From Cinnamomum chago (lineage: Eukaryota > Streptophyta > Magnoliopsida > Laurales > Lauraceae), in NCBI GenBank assembly GCA_038049695.1, contig CP142453.1:21208001-21272000 (forward strand): DNA of 64,000 nucleotides, given 5' to 3'. The notes under the pieces are model-generated. The model saw only the letters and a program-made list of their open reading frames with translations, had not been told where the DNA came from and did not search any database. Below, in pieces: positions 10,121 to 21,202 of this stretch. Numbering within the stretch: the first letter of the stretch is position 1; the number at the start of each line of letters is the position of its first letter. Both the position numbers and the translations under genes were made by a program.

Positions 10121-11722
10121 CTAAGCAGCCGCAACAGCTCTTTCTCGCACCTTAACCATCAACCCGTTCTTCATTTGAAGAACAACAGCAATTTTAGGAG
10201 CGACGACATGATCTCGAAGGACTTGGAGTTGGAAGTTGTAGAGAACAGCAGCCACAACAGCCTTCATTTGAGTAAAGGAGACGTCCTTCCCCAAACACGA
10301 CCTGGGACCAACATTGAAGACCATGAACTTGTCTGTGTGGTCGAATGTAATCACTCCTTGCTCCGTAATCCATCTCTCAGGCCTGAACTCCAAGCAGTCC
10401 TTCCCCCAAATCTTCTCCATCCTTGCCACTGCGTAGTGCGAGTAGAAGATGTCCATCCCTGGGTCGACCCGGTGGCCACTCGGGAGAAGGTCAGCTGCCA
10501 CAACGCGCTTGCGAATGATTGGGACTGGAGGATATAGCCTCAGGCACTCGCAGAGGGCTGCGTGCAGGTACACCAACACACCAAGATCTTCACTGTTGAA
10601 GACCCTTGGCTTGTTTGTGGTGGGGTTTGGATTGGGAATGGAAGTGAGTTCTTGTAAGATTTTGGCTTCAACAAATGGGTTCTGTGAGAGCAACCAGAAG
10701 AACCAGGTGAGGGCTGCACTCGTGGTGTCCGTCCCGGCTGCCATCATGCTCATGGTGGTGTCACGAAGGAACGTCTTGGGAGACTTGAGATGAGCCATTT
10801 CGTCCTTGTTCTCATATTGCATGTAGAGACTCAAGAGATCGATTGCTTCTGCTGCTGCTTCTGCTTCTTCTTCTTCTTCTTTCTCTAAGTTGTTGGGTGG
10901 TGGGGTTCGTCTCTGCAGCTCTTCTCTTCGAGCTGATATCTGCTTTTCTATGAAACGGTCGATGGTTTCCCACGCATCGGCCATAGTCTTCTCCATGCCC
11001 ATGTTAAGCCGCTTGAGGAGCTTCCACCAGAACCTGGGCACGGTGTGTCGCAGCAAAACAACTTCGTTGGATTCGTCCATGGCTCGGGCGATGGGGACCG
11101 TTGGGAGCCCGGTCGTGAGGCAGCCTGGGTCTGCACCACACACCAAGATGCACGTAGCGTCGAAGGTGAACCTCTGCAAAATGTCCTGCAAGTCCATGGG
11201 CTTCGACTCTCGAGCTGCGGTCTGGAGAACCGGGATGAGACCCTTCTCCACCTTTTCTTGGCTCGTCTTCACGAACCAGTGGCGGAACCTCTTGTTTCTG
11301 AAGTGGGCGTGGGCCATCTTCCTCTGGACCTTCCAAGACCCATAGTCTGCGCCCAAGATGCCATCTCCGAGTATGTCGAACTTCTCATAGAAATCCTGGC
11401 CCTTGGGGTAGTTGGAGAAGTGGGCCATTCCCAAGATGTGGGTCAGGTTGCGTGGGTCGCATGTGAGCTGCATCTTCATGCCCGAAAACCATGGGCCCTC
11501 GAATAGAATGGTGCACCCATTGGTTCGGAGTACTTCAGTGTTCCAATCATGCAGGCGATGGACGTTGAGAAGAAGGGAAGGGAGCATGCCCACAACGGGC
11601 CACTTCACCATAGGTTTGTTCTTTTGAAACAAGCTTCTCACGAGGAAGAAGCAAATAATAGCGAAAAGGACACTTGGGTAAGTCAAGAAGCCCATGATCC
11701 TCGCACACCACCCCATTGTCAT
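10121..11722 (-). CDS. cytochrome P450, CYP96A-like fatty-chain hydroxylase
   Basis: A 533-aa intronless P450. Seen in the protein: an N-terminal membrane anchor (about 11-30); a KWPVVGMLP hinge (40-48); the I-helix AGTDTTS (329-335) with the oxygen-activating threonine; the ExxR pair E392/R395; FRPERW (446-451); and the haem loop FNVGPRSCLG (469-478) with Cys476 as iron ligand. The N-terminal WPVVGMLP pattern and lack of introns point to CYP96 in the CYP86 clan. Family knowledge: these ER enzymes hydroxylate very-long-chain aliphatics, and Arabidopsis CYP96A15 oxidises mid-chain alkanes of cuticular wax. The substrate here is inference. All core motifs are intact. It is slightly longer than usual because of an acidic Glu/Ala-rich insert (280-292) encoded by a GAA-type repeat. 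The start follows a TATA box by 89 nt. Confidence 0.93.
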   Translation of the reverse strand: MTMGWCARIMGFLTYPSVLFAIICFFLVRSLFQKNKPMVKWPVVGMLPSLLLNVHRLHDWNTEVLRTNGCTILFEGPWFSGMKMQLTCDPRNLTHILGMAHFSNYPKGQDFYEKFDILGDGILGADYGSWKVQRKMAHAHFRNKRFRHWFVKTSQEKVEKGLIPVLQTAARESKPMDLQDILQRFTFDATCILVCGADPGCLTTGLPTVPIARAMDESNEVVLLRHTVPRFWWKLLKRLNMGMEKTMADAWETIDRFIEKQISARREELQRRTPPPNNLEKEEEEEAEAAAEAIDLLSLYMQYENKDEMAHLKSPKTFLRDTTMSMMAAGTDTTSAALTWFFWLLSQNPFVEAKILQELTSIPNPNPTTNKPRVFNSEDLGVLVYLHAALCECLRLYPPVPIIRKRVVAADLLPSGHRVDPGMDIFYSHYAVARMEKIWGKDCLEFRPERWITEQGVITFDHTDKFMVFNVGPRSCLGKDVSFTQMKAVVAAVLYNFQLQVLRDHVVAPKIAVVLQMKNGLMVKVRERAVAAA

Positions 11723-11810
11723 TACAAATGAAATGAAAGGAAAGCAAAGGAAAGGAAATGAAAGGGTTTTTAGAGGAAGGAATGAAGAAGAATGCTAGAT
11801 CCATGAGCAT

Positions 11811-11816
11811 TTTATA
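11811..11816 (-). promoter_or_regulatory. TATA box of the P450 gene
   Basis: TATAAA on the minus strand, 89-94 nt upstream of the P450 start codon. A CCAAT/ATTGG element lies farther upstream near 11900-11912. Spacing suits a plant core promoter. Confidence 0.65.
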
Positions 11817-11919
11817 GCTGAAGAGATTATGTGACTGGTACATGTCCAACTCAGTCGCTAAAACGAGGAAACCGATCAAACAGGGAATCCCTTTTGTTTG
11901 GACCAATCAGGAGTTATTA

Positions 11920-12439
11920 CGTGGGGTTAAGATGTCATATCCTATCTCCTTCAAAAATTTCCATCTTCTAAAAAAAAATCCTCATCCACGTGGCACCCAA
12001 ATTGATTCAAACAGACGAGTATCTAACTTCAGATATAGGTACTCTTTCTTTAAATTATTCTTTTCTGTACGTATGGTCTGTAATAGTCTCCCAGCTCAAC
12101 AACCACTATAATGGACACAAGCGAACTGGGATTATAGGATGATCTAATGGGGAACATTGATGAGCACTCGATCGATCTCCTCTTCTGAAGCTATTGAAAT
12201 TGAGGGCTATAGAGTAAAGGGTTAGTATGATCTAATGTGAAAGATAAAGTAAATTTGTGGGAAAGATAATGATTGCATAAAGATAATGGTTGTGTAAAGT
12301 GTTTATTGCATGCATTTGAATGTTTTGGTCTACAAATAGATCCAGTTGTAGTTTGGGGATTTGACATAGGAATGACTCTTAAACATTGTTATCCTAAGTT
12401 CATTAATGAAAGTAAGCAAAGCACTCTGGTCTCCCCCAC

Positions 12440-12471
<32 letters not shown>

Positions 12472-14091
12472 TTGCCTTGGAATCCATGACATGAGATTTA
12501 CATGTTAAAAGTTGAAAAGTTACGGGGTTTTTAAAAACCCATAATATCATGGGATCCAAAATCAAACGAGTATGGTGACATTTAGTGATTTTTAGTAATA
12601 AATTTAAAAATTGAGTGCCTAAAAGGCACTGAATTGTCAAATCCCCTTATAGTTTTTTTTCTCTAACAAACGAAAACATTATAAACCCTATGCTACAAGC
12701 CTAGCTATAACCAAATCAAATCCATCCCCACCCAACTCCTCACAGATATCTAAAATCCTCAACCACATATTTTCTTCTGTAGCCGGTATGAAATTCAATG
12801 GACCCTTTAATGCACTCGCTCCTCCTCTCCAACGACCTGCAACGCTTCTATCATAATTCCTAGTGTCTTAGTAGACACCTTACAGGTGAGAAGAGACCGG
12901 ACGATTCCGGCAAGTGGGTTGTAAGCTCACTGAAGGGCAAAACTAAACTACTAGTGATTGGAACTGATCAAATTAAATGCCAGTCCCTCACTTTGCATAT
13001 ATATCATCAGATTTTATTTTGAAATTTCAATTTTAACGTTTGGATCATCAATATTTGGTGGGTGAGTTACATCCCTCTCAAGAGATGCGTGGAGAAATTT
13101 TTGCCAATCATCTAATTAGTTATAGATTTTATCCCATCTGATCCCAAATTAGTTGTCAGTCCAATGGTGAGTAATAATTGTATGGGTGTCAAACTTTAGA
13201 TTTTGTGCCAATTTAGAAGCAGTGTGTGTGAGGGTTTGAACCAAACCCCTACATAGAGAAGCAGAGAGATTAAATACTCGATTAAGATTATAGTCGTATA
13301 CTTTAATGGATGTGATTGGCTTAACAGTTAGCTATGTTAATCGCCAAAGAGGCCCAGACCTTCCTAAACAGGCAGAGTATATGGCCTGCACCCAAACTAC
13401 GGTGTAAAAAATGGAAAGTAGTAAGGTGAGAATTGTTCTCACAGCTTAAATCGGGATGGGGGCCACTTATCACTCAATCCAAATCTTGTAATGGACATAG
13501 AACTGTGATAGTCGCTAGTGCGAATGAGCGGGATTGTTGGATTGACTATACACCAATAAGAATGGACTATATTTGTCGGCAGTGGATGAAGGGATTAGGA
13601 GTATGAGATTGAGGTTAAATTTGATATTTGGGGTGGTCCCATATAGATCTTTCAGTACCCACGGATGGGACCCCAATGGGCCACACAAAACCGGTATGGT
13701 TTAAAATCAGTGGGTAAGGAGTGGTTTTAAGGTCCAAAACGGGGTTAAAGTGCTGTTGGGGAACATAAGATGCTGCTATATAATATAATGCATGTATGCA
13801 AACGTGAAGCACACTGAAGCATAGTGGATGGGACTCTGCACTTGGACTGTTCATGAAAATTGTACTAGTTAGATGCTCCACCGGTCTGGCATGAAGACCA
13901 GCACCCAAATTTTAAGCATCCACCTTTCATTTGTCTTACAGTGTGAGGTAGAATGTGGGGCCCACCTATGCATCCAGTCGAATGGACCATAAAACCCCCA
14001 CCCCCTGTTTTCACATGGGATCTCATGGCTGTGCACAAATCTGTTAGGAGTGGTCCATTCAACATTCCGGCACAAATAGTAAGACTTGCCG
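11920..14091. other. intergenic; P450 promoter side, then no gene recognised
   Basis: Upstream sequence of the P450 followed by AT-rich DNA. A long T run lies at about 12442-12466 and another T run at 12653-12660. Left of a possible splice acceptor near 12843, a short minus-strand frame at about 12690-12842 was seen but not identified. Nothing else is supported. Confidence 0.4.
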
Positions 14092-14415
14092 TTGTGGGCC
14101 CAGAGTCTTGACTTGTTTGGTAAATTGGCTTCAGCCCAAAAGCCACCAAAGGCATATATTTGGGGCACTTTCTCTTTCCGGGTCACTCTTCTCTGTTTGA
14201 GCCCATTTTTTCCCCCTTCCATTCCCATTCCTAGCCCATTTTTACTTCCATTGCAGGCACTTTAACGGCATAGGGGCATTTATTATCTTAAGTATGTGAT
14301 CCGGGGCATTGATGATCGATCTCAACCATCTAAAGTATTAAATCTAATAAAGAACAATCAGAAAAACAATTAGATTTCAATAAGGTAGGACAGTCCATCA
14401 TATTTTATATGATGT
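14092..14415 (+). repeat. dispersed repeat, copy 2
   Basis: Second copy of the repeat at 7485-7818, same orientation, starting GTGGGCCCAGAGTCTTGA and ending near GACAGTCCATCATATTT. It lacks part of the left portion of copy 1 and has a small extra block near 14250-14280. Confidence 0.65.
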
Positions 14416-14430
14416 CAACACCACCATTAG

Positions 14431-14835
14431 CATGGGCGCGTGGCCGGTGGGGTCAATTGACCCCACTGAGATCTAGAAAAATATTAATTTTTTTTTGAAT
14501 GAATTGAAGTTATGAGAAGCTTTTGACATCACTCAATGCCTAAATTAATCGGCCATTTATCGGCTACCAAAACAAAAAAAATAAAAATAAAAACTAATGG
14601 GCCCAATTTTTATTTTTTAAAGAAAAATTTCATTTTTATACATTTTATTGGTAAATCTTCATTTACTCTAACTTAACATCTAAATACGGTATTCTCCCTG
14701 TATTAAAAGGAGAAATCCCTAATATTATCAAAAGTAAATGACAGATATTTATAAAAGTAAAATCAAATTTATTCGATTTGTGGAAAATAAGTCTTTTGTT
14801 GACCCCTCTTACTTGAATTTCTGGAGCCGCTACTA
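14431..14835. mobile_element. hAT-type non-autonomous element, decayed
   Basis: The right end, read inverted, is TAGTAGCGGCTCCAGAAATT followed by a GGGGTCAA block, a common plant hAT terminus. The left end CATGGGCGCGTGGCC also runs into GGGGTCAA. Flanks ACCATTAG (14423-14430) and TCCATTAG (14836-14843) give an 8-bp duplication with one mismatch. No transposase frame is present. Confidence 0.55.
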
Positions 14836-16199
14836 TCCATTAGAGCCTTATTCTATCTTATCTCTATGAGGCTGGCTCGTCTACAATCTTAGAATGATAA
14901 ACAGGAAAGTCCATGATAGCTTAGTTTCAACAATGTCACGATCATCACTAAGCCTTCTCCCATCTCATTTGGCTTGTCCACCCTTAACTTTTATTCATTT
15001 TCAAGTTTTACGAACTGGGTGTGAGTTTTTCCATCCAATCTTCTCTCAAAATAATACCTATAGTACTCCCCATACTTGATTTTTCTGTAAATCCTAGATT
15101 GTTGTACGCAATCCACCATCTGGTCCAGTGGCTCTATGAATGCATCCATAGCTTGTTCAATAAATGAAGCTATAGAGATTCTTGACTTATGCTCATTTGT
15201 CACTGCTACTCTGTGTTCAATGCTTTTGTATTTGCCATTGCTCCACATATGTAGAACCCAAGTAAGAGTTTAGAAAAGGCTACATTTCTTTCACTTTGGC
15301 ATTGTATATATTTGTTGTCTTCCCCATCAAGATAATTCTATGTATCTTTCTATGGAGGACACTTAATTTTTTTTTTTTTTTTGAAAATTGTAGGCCAAGA
15401 CGTGATGTATCCTCCATTTTTTTTTTTTTTTGGTATATTTATGCGCTACTAATTTAGTTTCAAATATGGTTATCCTTGTGTAGATGTAATTTCATATAAT
15501 TAATTCATTAATTTGCCATACTGCCCACACCTTATATGATAGCACAATAGTATCGTCACAGGGCATCTAATTGCATGGAATTTTGGAATTTATGGTAAAA
15601 TGAGTTCCCAAGAAGCAACATTAAAAAGGTGAGCAGTGACGGTCATAGCTAGGGCAGAGACATGGATGGGATGCTTAGGATTTGATTTAGGAAGGTGATG
15701 GCTGATAATCATTTTCCACCGAAAGGGGTGGCTATTTGTTGATCTTTATCTCTCTTTTTTTCCTTCAATTTTTGCGTACTTTGATAAGAATATATTTCCA
15801 AAATTCCTAGGAATTTAAATCCATGCAAAGAAAGGGTTCATATAATTACCAGGTATCCAAGATTAACATTGTTTCGTGCCAAGTTATATGCCACATAACC
15901 ATGTAATTTGACGGTGTGACAATGCGTGAGACTTCAAGTTTTGACTTGTAACAATGAGTAAATCTTCTTTTAGTACAAGTTTTTTTATTTAGAATTTTGT
16001 TGTACTCTTGATTTATTCTCTTTCTTAGGGCTCTAATCACTTTTTTAGATGGCCTTTTCATGGATCCAGATCTGAATCAAGCCATCTTCCCTTCAAGTGA
16101 TCTCCAATGAGGTTGTCTAGGTGTAAATCACATGATGCGCACCCATTTTTCTCTCTCTTTCTTCACAAGTGTTTTTTAATCACCTTAGCCAAGAGGGTT
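14836..16199. other. intergenic, nothing recognised
   Basis: Only short frames. Two T runs at 15366-15383 and 15417-15431 may be tails of old retroposons, but no body could be defined. Confidence 0.4.
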
Positions 16200-16400
16200 G
16201 AAACTCAAGAGAGAGCCCGCTTACACACTGGAAGGTAGCCAACTCAAGTGGAAAAGGGGCCCACATAAGCTGGAGGAAAACCCACGCAAGTAGGAAAGGA
16301 GCCCGTACAAGCGAGAAGAGGTGACGTACTCGGGGTTTAAACCCCAGGCAACTTGGTAAGAACTGACACTCCTTACCACTCAGGTAAGTAGCCGTTCTTA
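16200..16400 (-). mobile_element. possible SINE-like or repeat fragment
   Basis: On the minus strand a head TGAGTGGTAAGGAG (A-box-like) is followed by GGGGTTTAAACCCC (weak B-box-like). Degenerate units built on CAAGNGG / CCCNC follow between 16210 and 16320. No tail or target duplication was found, so this is tentative. Confidence 0.35.
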
Positions 16401-16973
16401 ATACGGCCTGATGTTAAAACACAAAGAGAGAGTATTTTGAGCAGCTTCGATTTAAAATTTAGGCTACGCAGATGGAGCAATGTGACCTATTTCTTATGTA
16501 AAAATTCCTTTTATGTGGTTTTTTATGAAACTAACGTTATCTTATTCTTAGAAAAAGAAAAAGAAAAAGAAAATAAACGTCCCCCTTACTTTTGATGAAA
16601 AGAGGGAAGAATTAAAGTAAGGGGGGTCATAAATGGGTGGGACAAATGACCAACATGATAACTTGTTAATGCAATCATTTCACACCATGGAAAAATAAAA
16701 GTATTATCTACTTATTTCTTTGAATCTTAGGGGGCATTCGGTTGCAAGAATTACTGACGAGATTTCTTGCTGTTAGGAATTTCTGATAGTGCGTCTGTGG
16801 TTGTCCTCCCAGTCGTTCCGGCATATAGACGTCTCTATTTTATTTTAGTTTTAAAAAATTCATTCACGTAGCTAATTTGGTCCTTTTGATTTATAAAAAA
16901 TTTAATATCCAGTTTTCAAAATATTCAGTATTGAGCATTTGTCGATCTCGCATAAGAGACGACTTTTGGAAAC

Positions 16974-17016
<43 letters not shown>

Positions 17017-17609
17017 TTGCAGATAAGAATTCTCATATATCCTTTAAACAAAGGGGTTAGGAACATGTATATTAATTATGCTATTATACTAAAGAGAGAT
17101 CTAAGATCATTTTTACTTCACTTGACTCCATTAGTAGAGTAACCAAACTGACATGATAGAATGAGAATGGAAAACCTTGGAAGCCGCACTTGAAAAAGGA
17201 AAAATGCATGCGGCAAGGTGGGAAATCACATAACCATATGTGAAGAAGGAACTTGATTTAGACCCACTGAATTCTTTTATTTTCTTTAAATTTTGGAGGT
17301 TTTAAAAAAAAAAATAGACTTTTCCAAATTTCTGTCTGCAATCTTATTTAATTTCTTTCTTCCACACAAATCCTTCATTTTACACCTTACACTGTTGAAT
17401 CTGATGTCTTTACAGTCTGTGCCAGATGCAGTTAATGAGAGAGACCTTCTTCTTTGATTTTTCCTTTTCTTTTCACAAATTCTTCCACCAGAAAGCAATT
17501 CTGGACATGTCCAACATTCTTGATTTTTTCCTAAACCAGATTACTGGAATCAAGGGTTTCAAGCCTGCTTTGCCACATCTATGCTGGTACAGTCAAATGT
17601 ATCTGGCAG
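16401..17609. other. intergenic with an (AT)n microsatellite
   Basis: No gene supported. A dinucleotide AT repeat of about 38 bp occupies 16977-17014. Confidence 0.5.
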
Positions 17610-18060
17610 TTTTTTTTTTTTTTTTATCGGTAACAGAAACTTATATTAAAAAAGAAAAGAATACAAATAAAGAGTACATGAAGAAAAGAAAAAGGGAAAA
17701 GAAAACGGAGGTACAAGAGAAATGTACTCCCTAACACCACAACTACATAATAAAACCCTCCCAAGGGGAAACTCTCTCAATACCTTGCTTGGCTAAAGCA
17801 TCCGCCATCATGTTTGATGACCTACTCTTATGCTGAAAGTTAACATTAATGGCGGTGGATAAAACACGGATTTCATTGAAGATGAACTGAAACTTCCATG
17901 GATAAGCCTTCCGGTTCAAAACCCAACTCACTGCATTAGAAGAATCACTCTCCACAATAAGATTGCCATGGTAGTACCTCGAAAAACACCGAAGAGATTC
18001 TAGAATAGCTAAAACCTCAGCTTCATTAGAATCACAAACCCCAACATATTTGAAGAACAT
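17610..18060 (-). mobile_element. LINE 3' end, 5'-truncated (RNase H domain)
   Basis: Sixteen T at 17610-17625 are the poly-A tail of an insertion on the minus strand. Behind them lie about 115 bp of 3' UTR and an open frame ending at 17743. That frame reads as the C-terminal half of a plant LINE-type RNase H: AEVLAI, an ESDSSNAV block with the conserved acidic ESD, and MMADALAKQG at the end. Coding similarity fades near 18050, where the element is truncated. No target duplication was found. Confidence 0.7.
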
Positions 18061-18790
18061 AAATAGAATTCTCTCCCTCAGTTTCCATGAAAATTCTCTC
18101 CCTCTTTGTTTCTCAACTCCATGCAATAGAATTCTGTACAAATTAATTATCTCTTTACTATGTATTTCCATTGCTTGAACAAAGGTTTCCTGCTTTTTTA
18201 TTATGAAATTAAATTTCCAAAACTTGCCTTCATTGTTAGCTTAAGTTGTCTGAACTGTGCTCATGAAACTGATTCTGAAGATATCTGTTTCTTGCAATCA
18301 GTTTAGTCCCAATTAAAGCTTGTTCAGCCTTTTTAGAATGATCTTTAATGTGACATGACTGAGTGATATGTCTTACTCTGCTGATTTGATAACATTGGTT
18401 TTACTGACATCCGGTATCCAAACTCATTTTTCAATTACATCTTCGATAGCTTTCTAGTTCCTCGGAAGCAAATTTCATATTCAGTTGAGAATTTCTCAGC
18501 TTTGTAAATTAATCAAATGGCCAGTCGTCCGACAAACCTCGGCCGAATTGACATGTTCCAAAATTCTAACTTGTTGGAGCTACAACATGGGAAGTAGAGA
18601 TCATATGGTATTTCTGTTTATTTTTACTGGTTTTGTTTCCTGAGGATCATCTAAATTCATGCAATATTAGCCGTGAGAAAAAAATGGATTCAATAGATCA
18701 CGTAACCAAGACTTTTTTGTTGGTTTTAACACACACAACCAAAAGAGAAAAAAAAAATGCCTCATTCTTTTTATCTATTGATCTAGTGCT
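18061..18790. other. intergenic; original 3' flank of the small gene
   Basis: AT-rich, no coding evidence. It directly follows (on the minus strand) the stop codon of the left small-gene copy and is probably that gene's native 3' region. Confidence 0.4.
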
Positions 18791-19269
18791 GAAATGGATT
18801 ACAAATGGCATAAACAATCACGTGGTAGCATTGGGCACAAAGGCGGGCATGATCGGAGGTGACCCATAGTGAAATGGAGAGGCCGGGTGCTGCCATGTCT
18901 GGGAAATCGGCTTCTTCTCCTTGCTTGAAGATTGGCAATCCCTCTGCGAGTCCTCTTTCAAAGCAATCTCAACAGGCCCGTCTTCATGCACAACAGGGAA
19001 TAGAGGCGATAGGAGAGGGATTGCCATCTTCCACTCAGAAACATAATTTGAAGCCAATTTCACTTGGATTGATGCAGGAGCATGGCTCTGGAATCTGCTT
19101 GGCCGCTGCTGTTCTTTGCCGGAATGCTTCAACATGTCTGCCCTGGTCGATGGATGGAGATTTTTTTTTTTTTAAAGATCAATGGATGGAGAAAGAAATG
19201 AATGGATGGTTTGATTGATGAATGAATTTGGAAGCCAGAATTCTTATGCACAATGGGATAGGTGCCTCT
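18791..19269. repeat. 478/479-bp direct repeat, left copy
   Basis: Matches 22520-22997 base for base except for two substitutions and one base in a T run (13 versus 12 T). It contains the complete 105-codon gene, its 5' leader and 27 nt past the stop. Left flank is unrelated to the flank of the other copy. The right edge is the first base of a retrotransposon LTR. Confidence 0.95.
18818..19135 (-). CDS. small conserved plant protein, At4g14450-like (left copy)
   Basis: A 105-aa intronless frame. Two blocks look conserved: RFQSHAPASIQVKLAS plus EWKMAIPLLSPL in the N-terminal half, and WQHPASPFHYGSP near the C-terminus. From memory this arrangement resembles the uncharacterised Arabidopsis At4g14450 family; function is unknown and the assignment is moderate. 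The copy differs from the one at 22547-22864 by one residue (Gln in place of Leu, in RDCQSSSKEK). It retains the probable native 3' flank but has lost the native promoter. What now lies upstream of its leader is the 5' LTR of a gypsy-type fragment in opposite orientation, so it may be silent. Confidence 0.55.
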   Translation of the reverse strand: MLKHSGKEQQRPSRFQSHAPASIQVKLASNYVSEWKMAIPLLSPLFPVVHEDGPVEIALKEDSQRDCQSSSKEKKPISQTWQHPASPFHYGSPPIMPAFVPNATT

Positions 19270-19820
19270 TGATGGGCCAGGCCCAAATAATTCGGTCCGC
19301 AATGACAGGTTAGGCCCAGGTGGCTCGGTCCACGACGACGGGTCGGGTCAAACTGACCTTAGTCCATGATAAGCTCAGGTCTTGATCTACCCATTGAGGC
19401 CGGATCCAAATCCACAGTATGACAAAGTCATCACGTCGTTTCACCTACCTGCTTTTACCAAGTCCCGCGGAGGAGATCTTGCCTGCTCATCTGTTGAGGA
19501 CAGTGCGTGAGACTCTACCAGACTGGAGCGTACATCATTGGAGATCCCTGGAGAATCTCCCCACCCGTTGGAGAAAGACTATAAAAGGAGAAGTCCTGTC
19601 AGAGAAAAGGGGGAAACCTCGAATACTTCACATCATAATTGTATCTGACTATTTTGTAATCTCCTCCTCAGAGCAGTAAAGTGATCATTTAAAGTGGACG
19701 TAGGTCATATTGACCGAACCACTATAAATCCCCTCTCTCTTTCTCTCTCTCCATAAATTTTCTCATTAATTATTTATTACTCGACCGGTGGTGCCCGAAA
19801 ACCACTTTTTGGCATCATCA
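19270..19820 (+). mobile_element. 5' LTR of a Ty3/gypsy retrotransposon
   Basis: Begins TGATGGGCCAGG and ends GGCATCATCA, with short inverted ends TGATG/CATCA. It is 551 bp and directly precedes a primer-binding site and gag. A TATA box (TATAAA, 19580-19585) lies inside. No matching 3' LTR exists in the window. Confidence 0.8.
19580..19585 (+). promoter_or_regulatory. LTR TATA box
   Basis: CTATAAAAGGAG within the LTR, about 290 nt before gag; this is the expected place for the pol II promoter of the element. Confidence 0.6.
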
Positions 19821-19822
19821 GT

Positions 19823-19840
19823 TTGGCGCCGTCTGTGGGA
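19823..19840 (+). other. retrotransposon primer-binding site
   Basis: TTGGCGCCGTCTGTGGGA follows the LTR end by two bases. TGGCGCCG-type sites are the usual tRNA primer sites of plant gypsy elements. Which tRNA is used was not resolved. Confidence 0.7.
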
Positions 19841-19870
19841 ACGAAAAGAATTCCCTTTTTTCAAAAAGCC

Positions 19871-21202
19871 ATGCCGATCACCAGGTCAACAAGGCGACAA
19901 GATGGTAACCCCTCGCGCGAGGGCGAGGGTAATCCTCCACCGACCAATCCTGCACCGAATGCTCCCGCTCCCTCTCCCCAGCAGATGCTGGAGACCATGC
20001 AGCAGTTGGTAACTCAAAACCAACAAATACTGCAGCTCATGCTGGCGAGTCAGGGAGGAGCGCTGGGTGCAGGACCACAGGAAGCACCACTCTCGGAGCA
20101 ACTTGTCGCTCCACACAGAGGGGCACCTCACCCGGGCGCCCGTCCACACGGTGCCCGGGGCCGAGGCGCCAACCGAGGCCGCCCTCACCTGGGCGCCCAA
20201 CCCCTGGGCGCCCAGAGTCGAGGACCACAGCTGGGCGCCCAAGCCTTGGGCGCCCATCCTCATGGCGCCCTGGGCGCCCGTCATCATGCCACCCATGCCC
20301 AGGGGACATATGCTGGAGCTCCGCCGGTCGTCCCACTCGGAAGACTCCTGGTTGACCCCGAAGGCCGCGCTCATCTCGACGTACCCCCTCCCAAGGGCGG
20401 GTCGAATCGCGGTGGACTTCCACCTCCTCCCTCTGCTTCCAATCATGAGGATTTCCAGGAGATGGGAAGTGGAAATTACAGCTTGGAAGACGAGAGCCAG
20501 TTCCGAGGTCAATCCAGAGAAGCTCCCAACCTTTGGGACGAGAAGTTCAAAGAGATGCAAGATCAGATTGGCAACGTCTTCAATGCCATGAAGGCACAGG
20601 TACCAGAATCCATTGACTATCTGGTACAACGGACGGATACACCGTTCAAATCCTCCGTGGCAAACTACCCCCTCCCCAGAAAATTCAAAATGCCGACCAT
20701 GGAAACTTTTGATGGGACCAAGGACCCGTTGGATCACTTGGAAACGTACAAAACCCTAATGCAACTACACAACGTCCCTGACGAGATCATGTGTAGAGCA
20801 TTTCCAACCACCCTAAAGGGCTCCGCAAGGCAATGGTTCTCCAGTCTGACCCCAGCCTCCATCTCCACCTTTGCAGAGCTAAGCAAGTCCTTCGTGTCGC
20901 ACTTCATTGGAGGACGCCGCCCCCAGAAGCCTGCCACCCACCTGCTCAGCATAAAACAGGACCGAGATGAGAGTCTGAGGAGTTACCTCACTCGTTTTAA
21001 CGAGGAGGTCCTCCAAGTCGAGGAGCCCAATGACAAAGTCGCCATGACCGCCTTTCTGGGAGGCCTCCGTTCATCCAGATTCCTCTTTTCAGTAATGAAG
21101 CGACCACCAAAGAGCATGCCAGAACTATTGGCAAAAGCTCAAAAATATATGAACGCTGAGGAAATCAACAGGTCTAGGCGAGGTGAATCATCTCGTGGGT
21201 AG
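19871..21202 (+). CDS. Ty3/gypsy gag polyprotein, truncated
   Basis: An open frame of 443 codons from the first ATG after the primer-binding site (MPITRSTRR). The N-terminal third is low-complexity, with GAQ/GAH/LGA repeats from GGCGCCC-rich DNA. The C-terminal third is a retrotransposon gag domain: METFDGTKDPLDHLETYK, RAFPTTLKGSARQWF, LLSIKQDRDESLRSY and KAQKYMNAEE are its typical blocks. Gag is the capsid protein that packages element RNA. The frame stops soon after the gag domain (SRRGESSRG) with no zinc knuckle, protease or polymerase, and the next DNA is unrelated antisense repeat, so it is cut off at a junction near 21195. Confidence 0.85.
   Translation: MPITRSTRRQDGNPSREGEGNPPPTNPAPNAPAPSPQQMLETMQQLVTQNQQILQLMLASQGGALGAGPQEAPLSEQLVAPHRGAPHPGARPHGARGRGANRGRPHLGAQPLGAQSRGPQLGAQALGAHPHGALGARHHATHAQGTYAGAPPVVPLGRLLVDPEGRAHLDVPPPKGGSNRGGLPPPPSASNHEDFQEMGSGNYSLEDESQFRGQSREAPNLWDEKFKEMQDQIGNVFNAMKAQVPESIDYLVQRTDTPFKSSVANYPLPRKFKMPTMETFDGTKDPLDHLETYKTLMQLHNVPDEIMCRAFPTTLKGSARQWFSSLTPASISTFAELSKSFVSHFIGGRRPQKPATHLLSIKQDRDESLRSYLTRFNEEVLQVEEPNDKVAMTAFLGGLRSSRFLFSVMKRPPKSMPELLAKAQKYMNAEEINRSRRGESSRG

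Noticed and set aside
10175-11627. Several open frames opposite or overlapping the P450
   Set aside because: They are antisense or out-of-frame shadows of the P450 coding region with no motifs of their own.
12690-12842. Unidentified minus-strand exon-like frame
   Set aside because: About 50 residues follow a CAG acceptor-like site, but no upstream exon, no homology I can name, and a T run beside it suggests a retroposon tail.
19823-19870. Gag start at the primer-binding site
   Set aside because: Position 19823 is TTG within the primer-binding site; the first in-frame ATG is at 19871.
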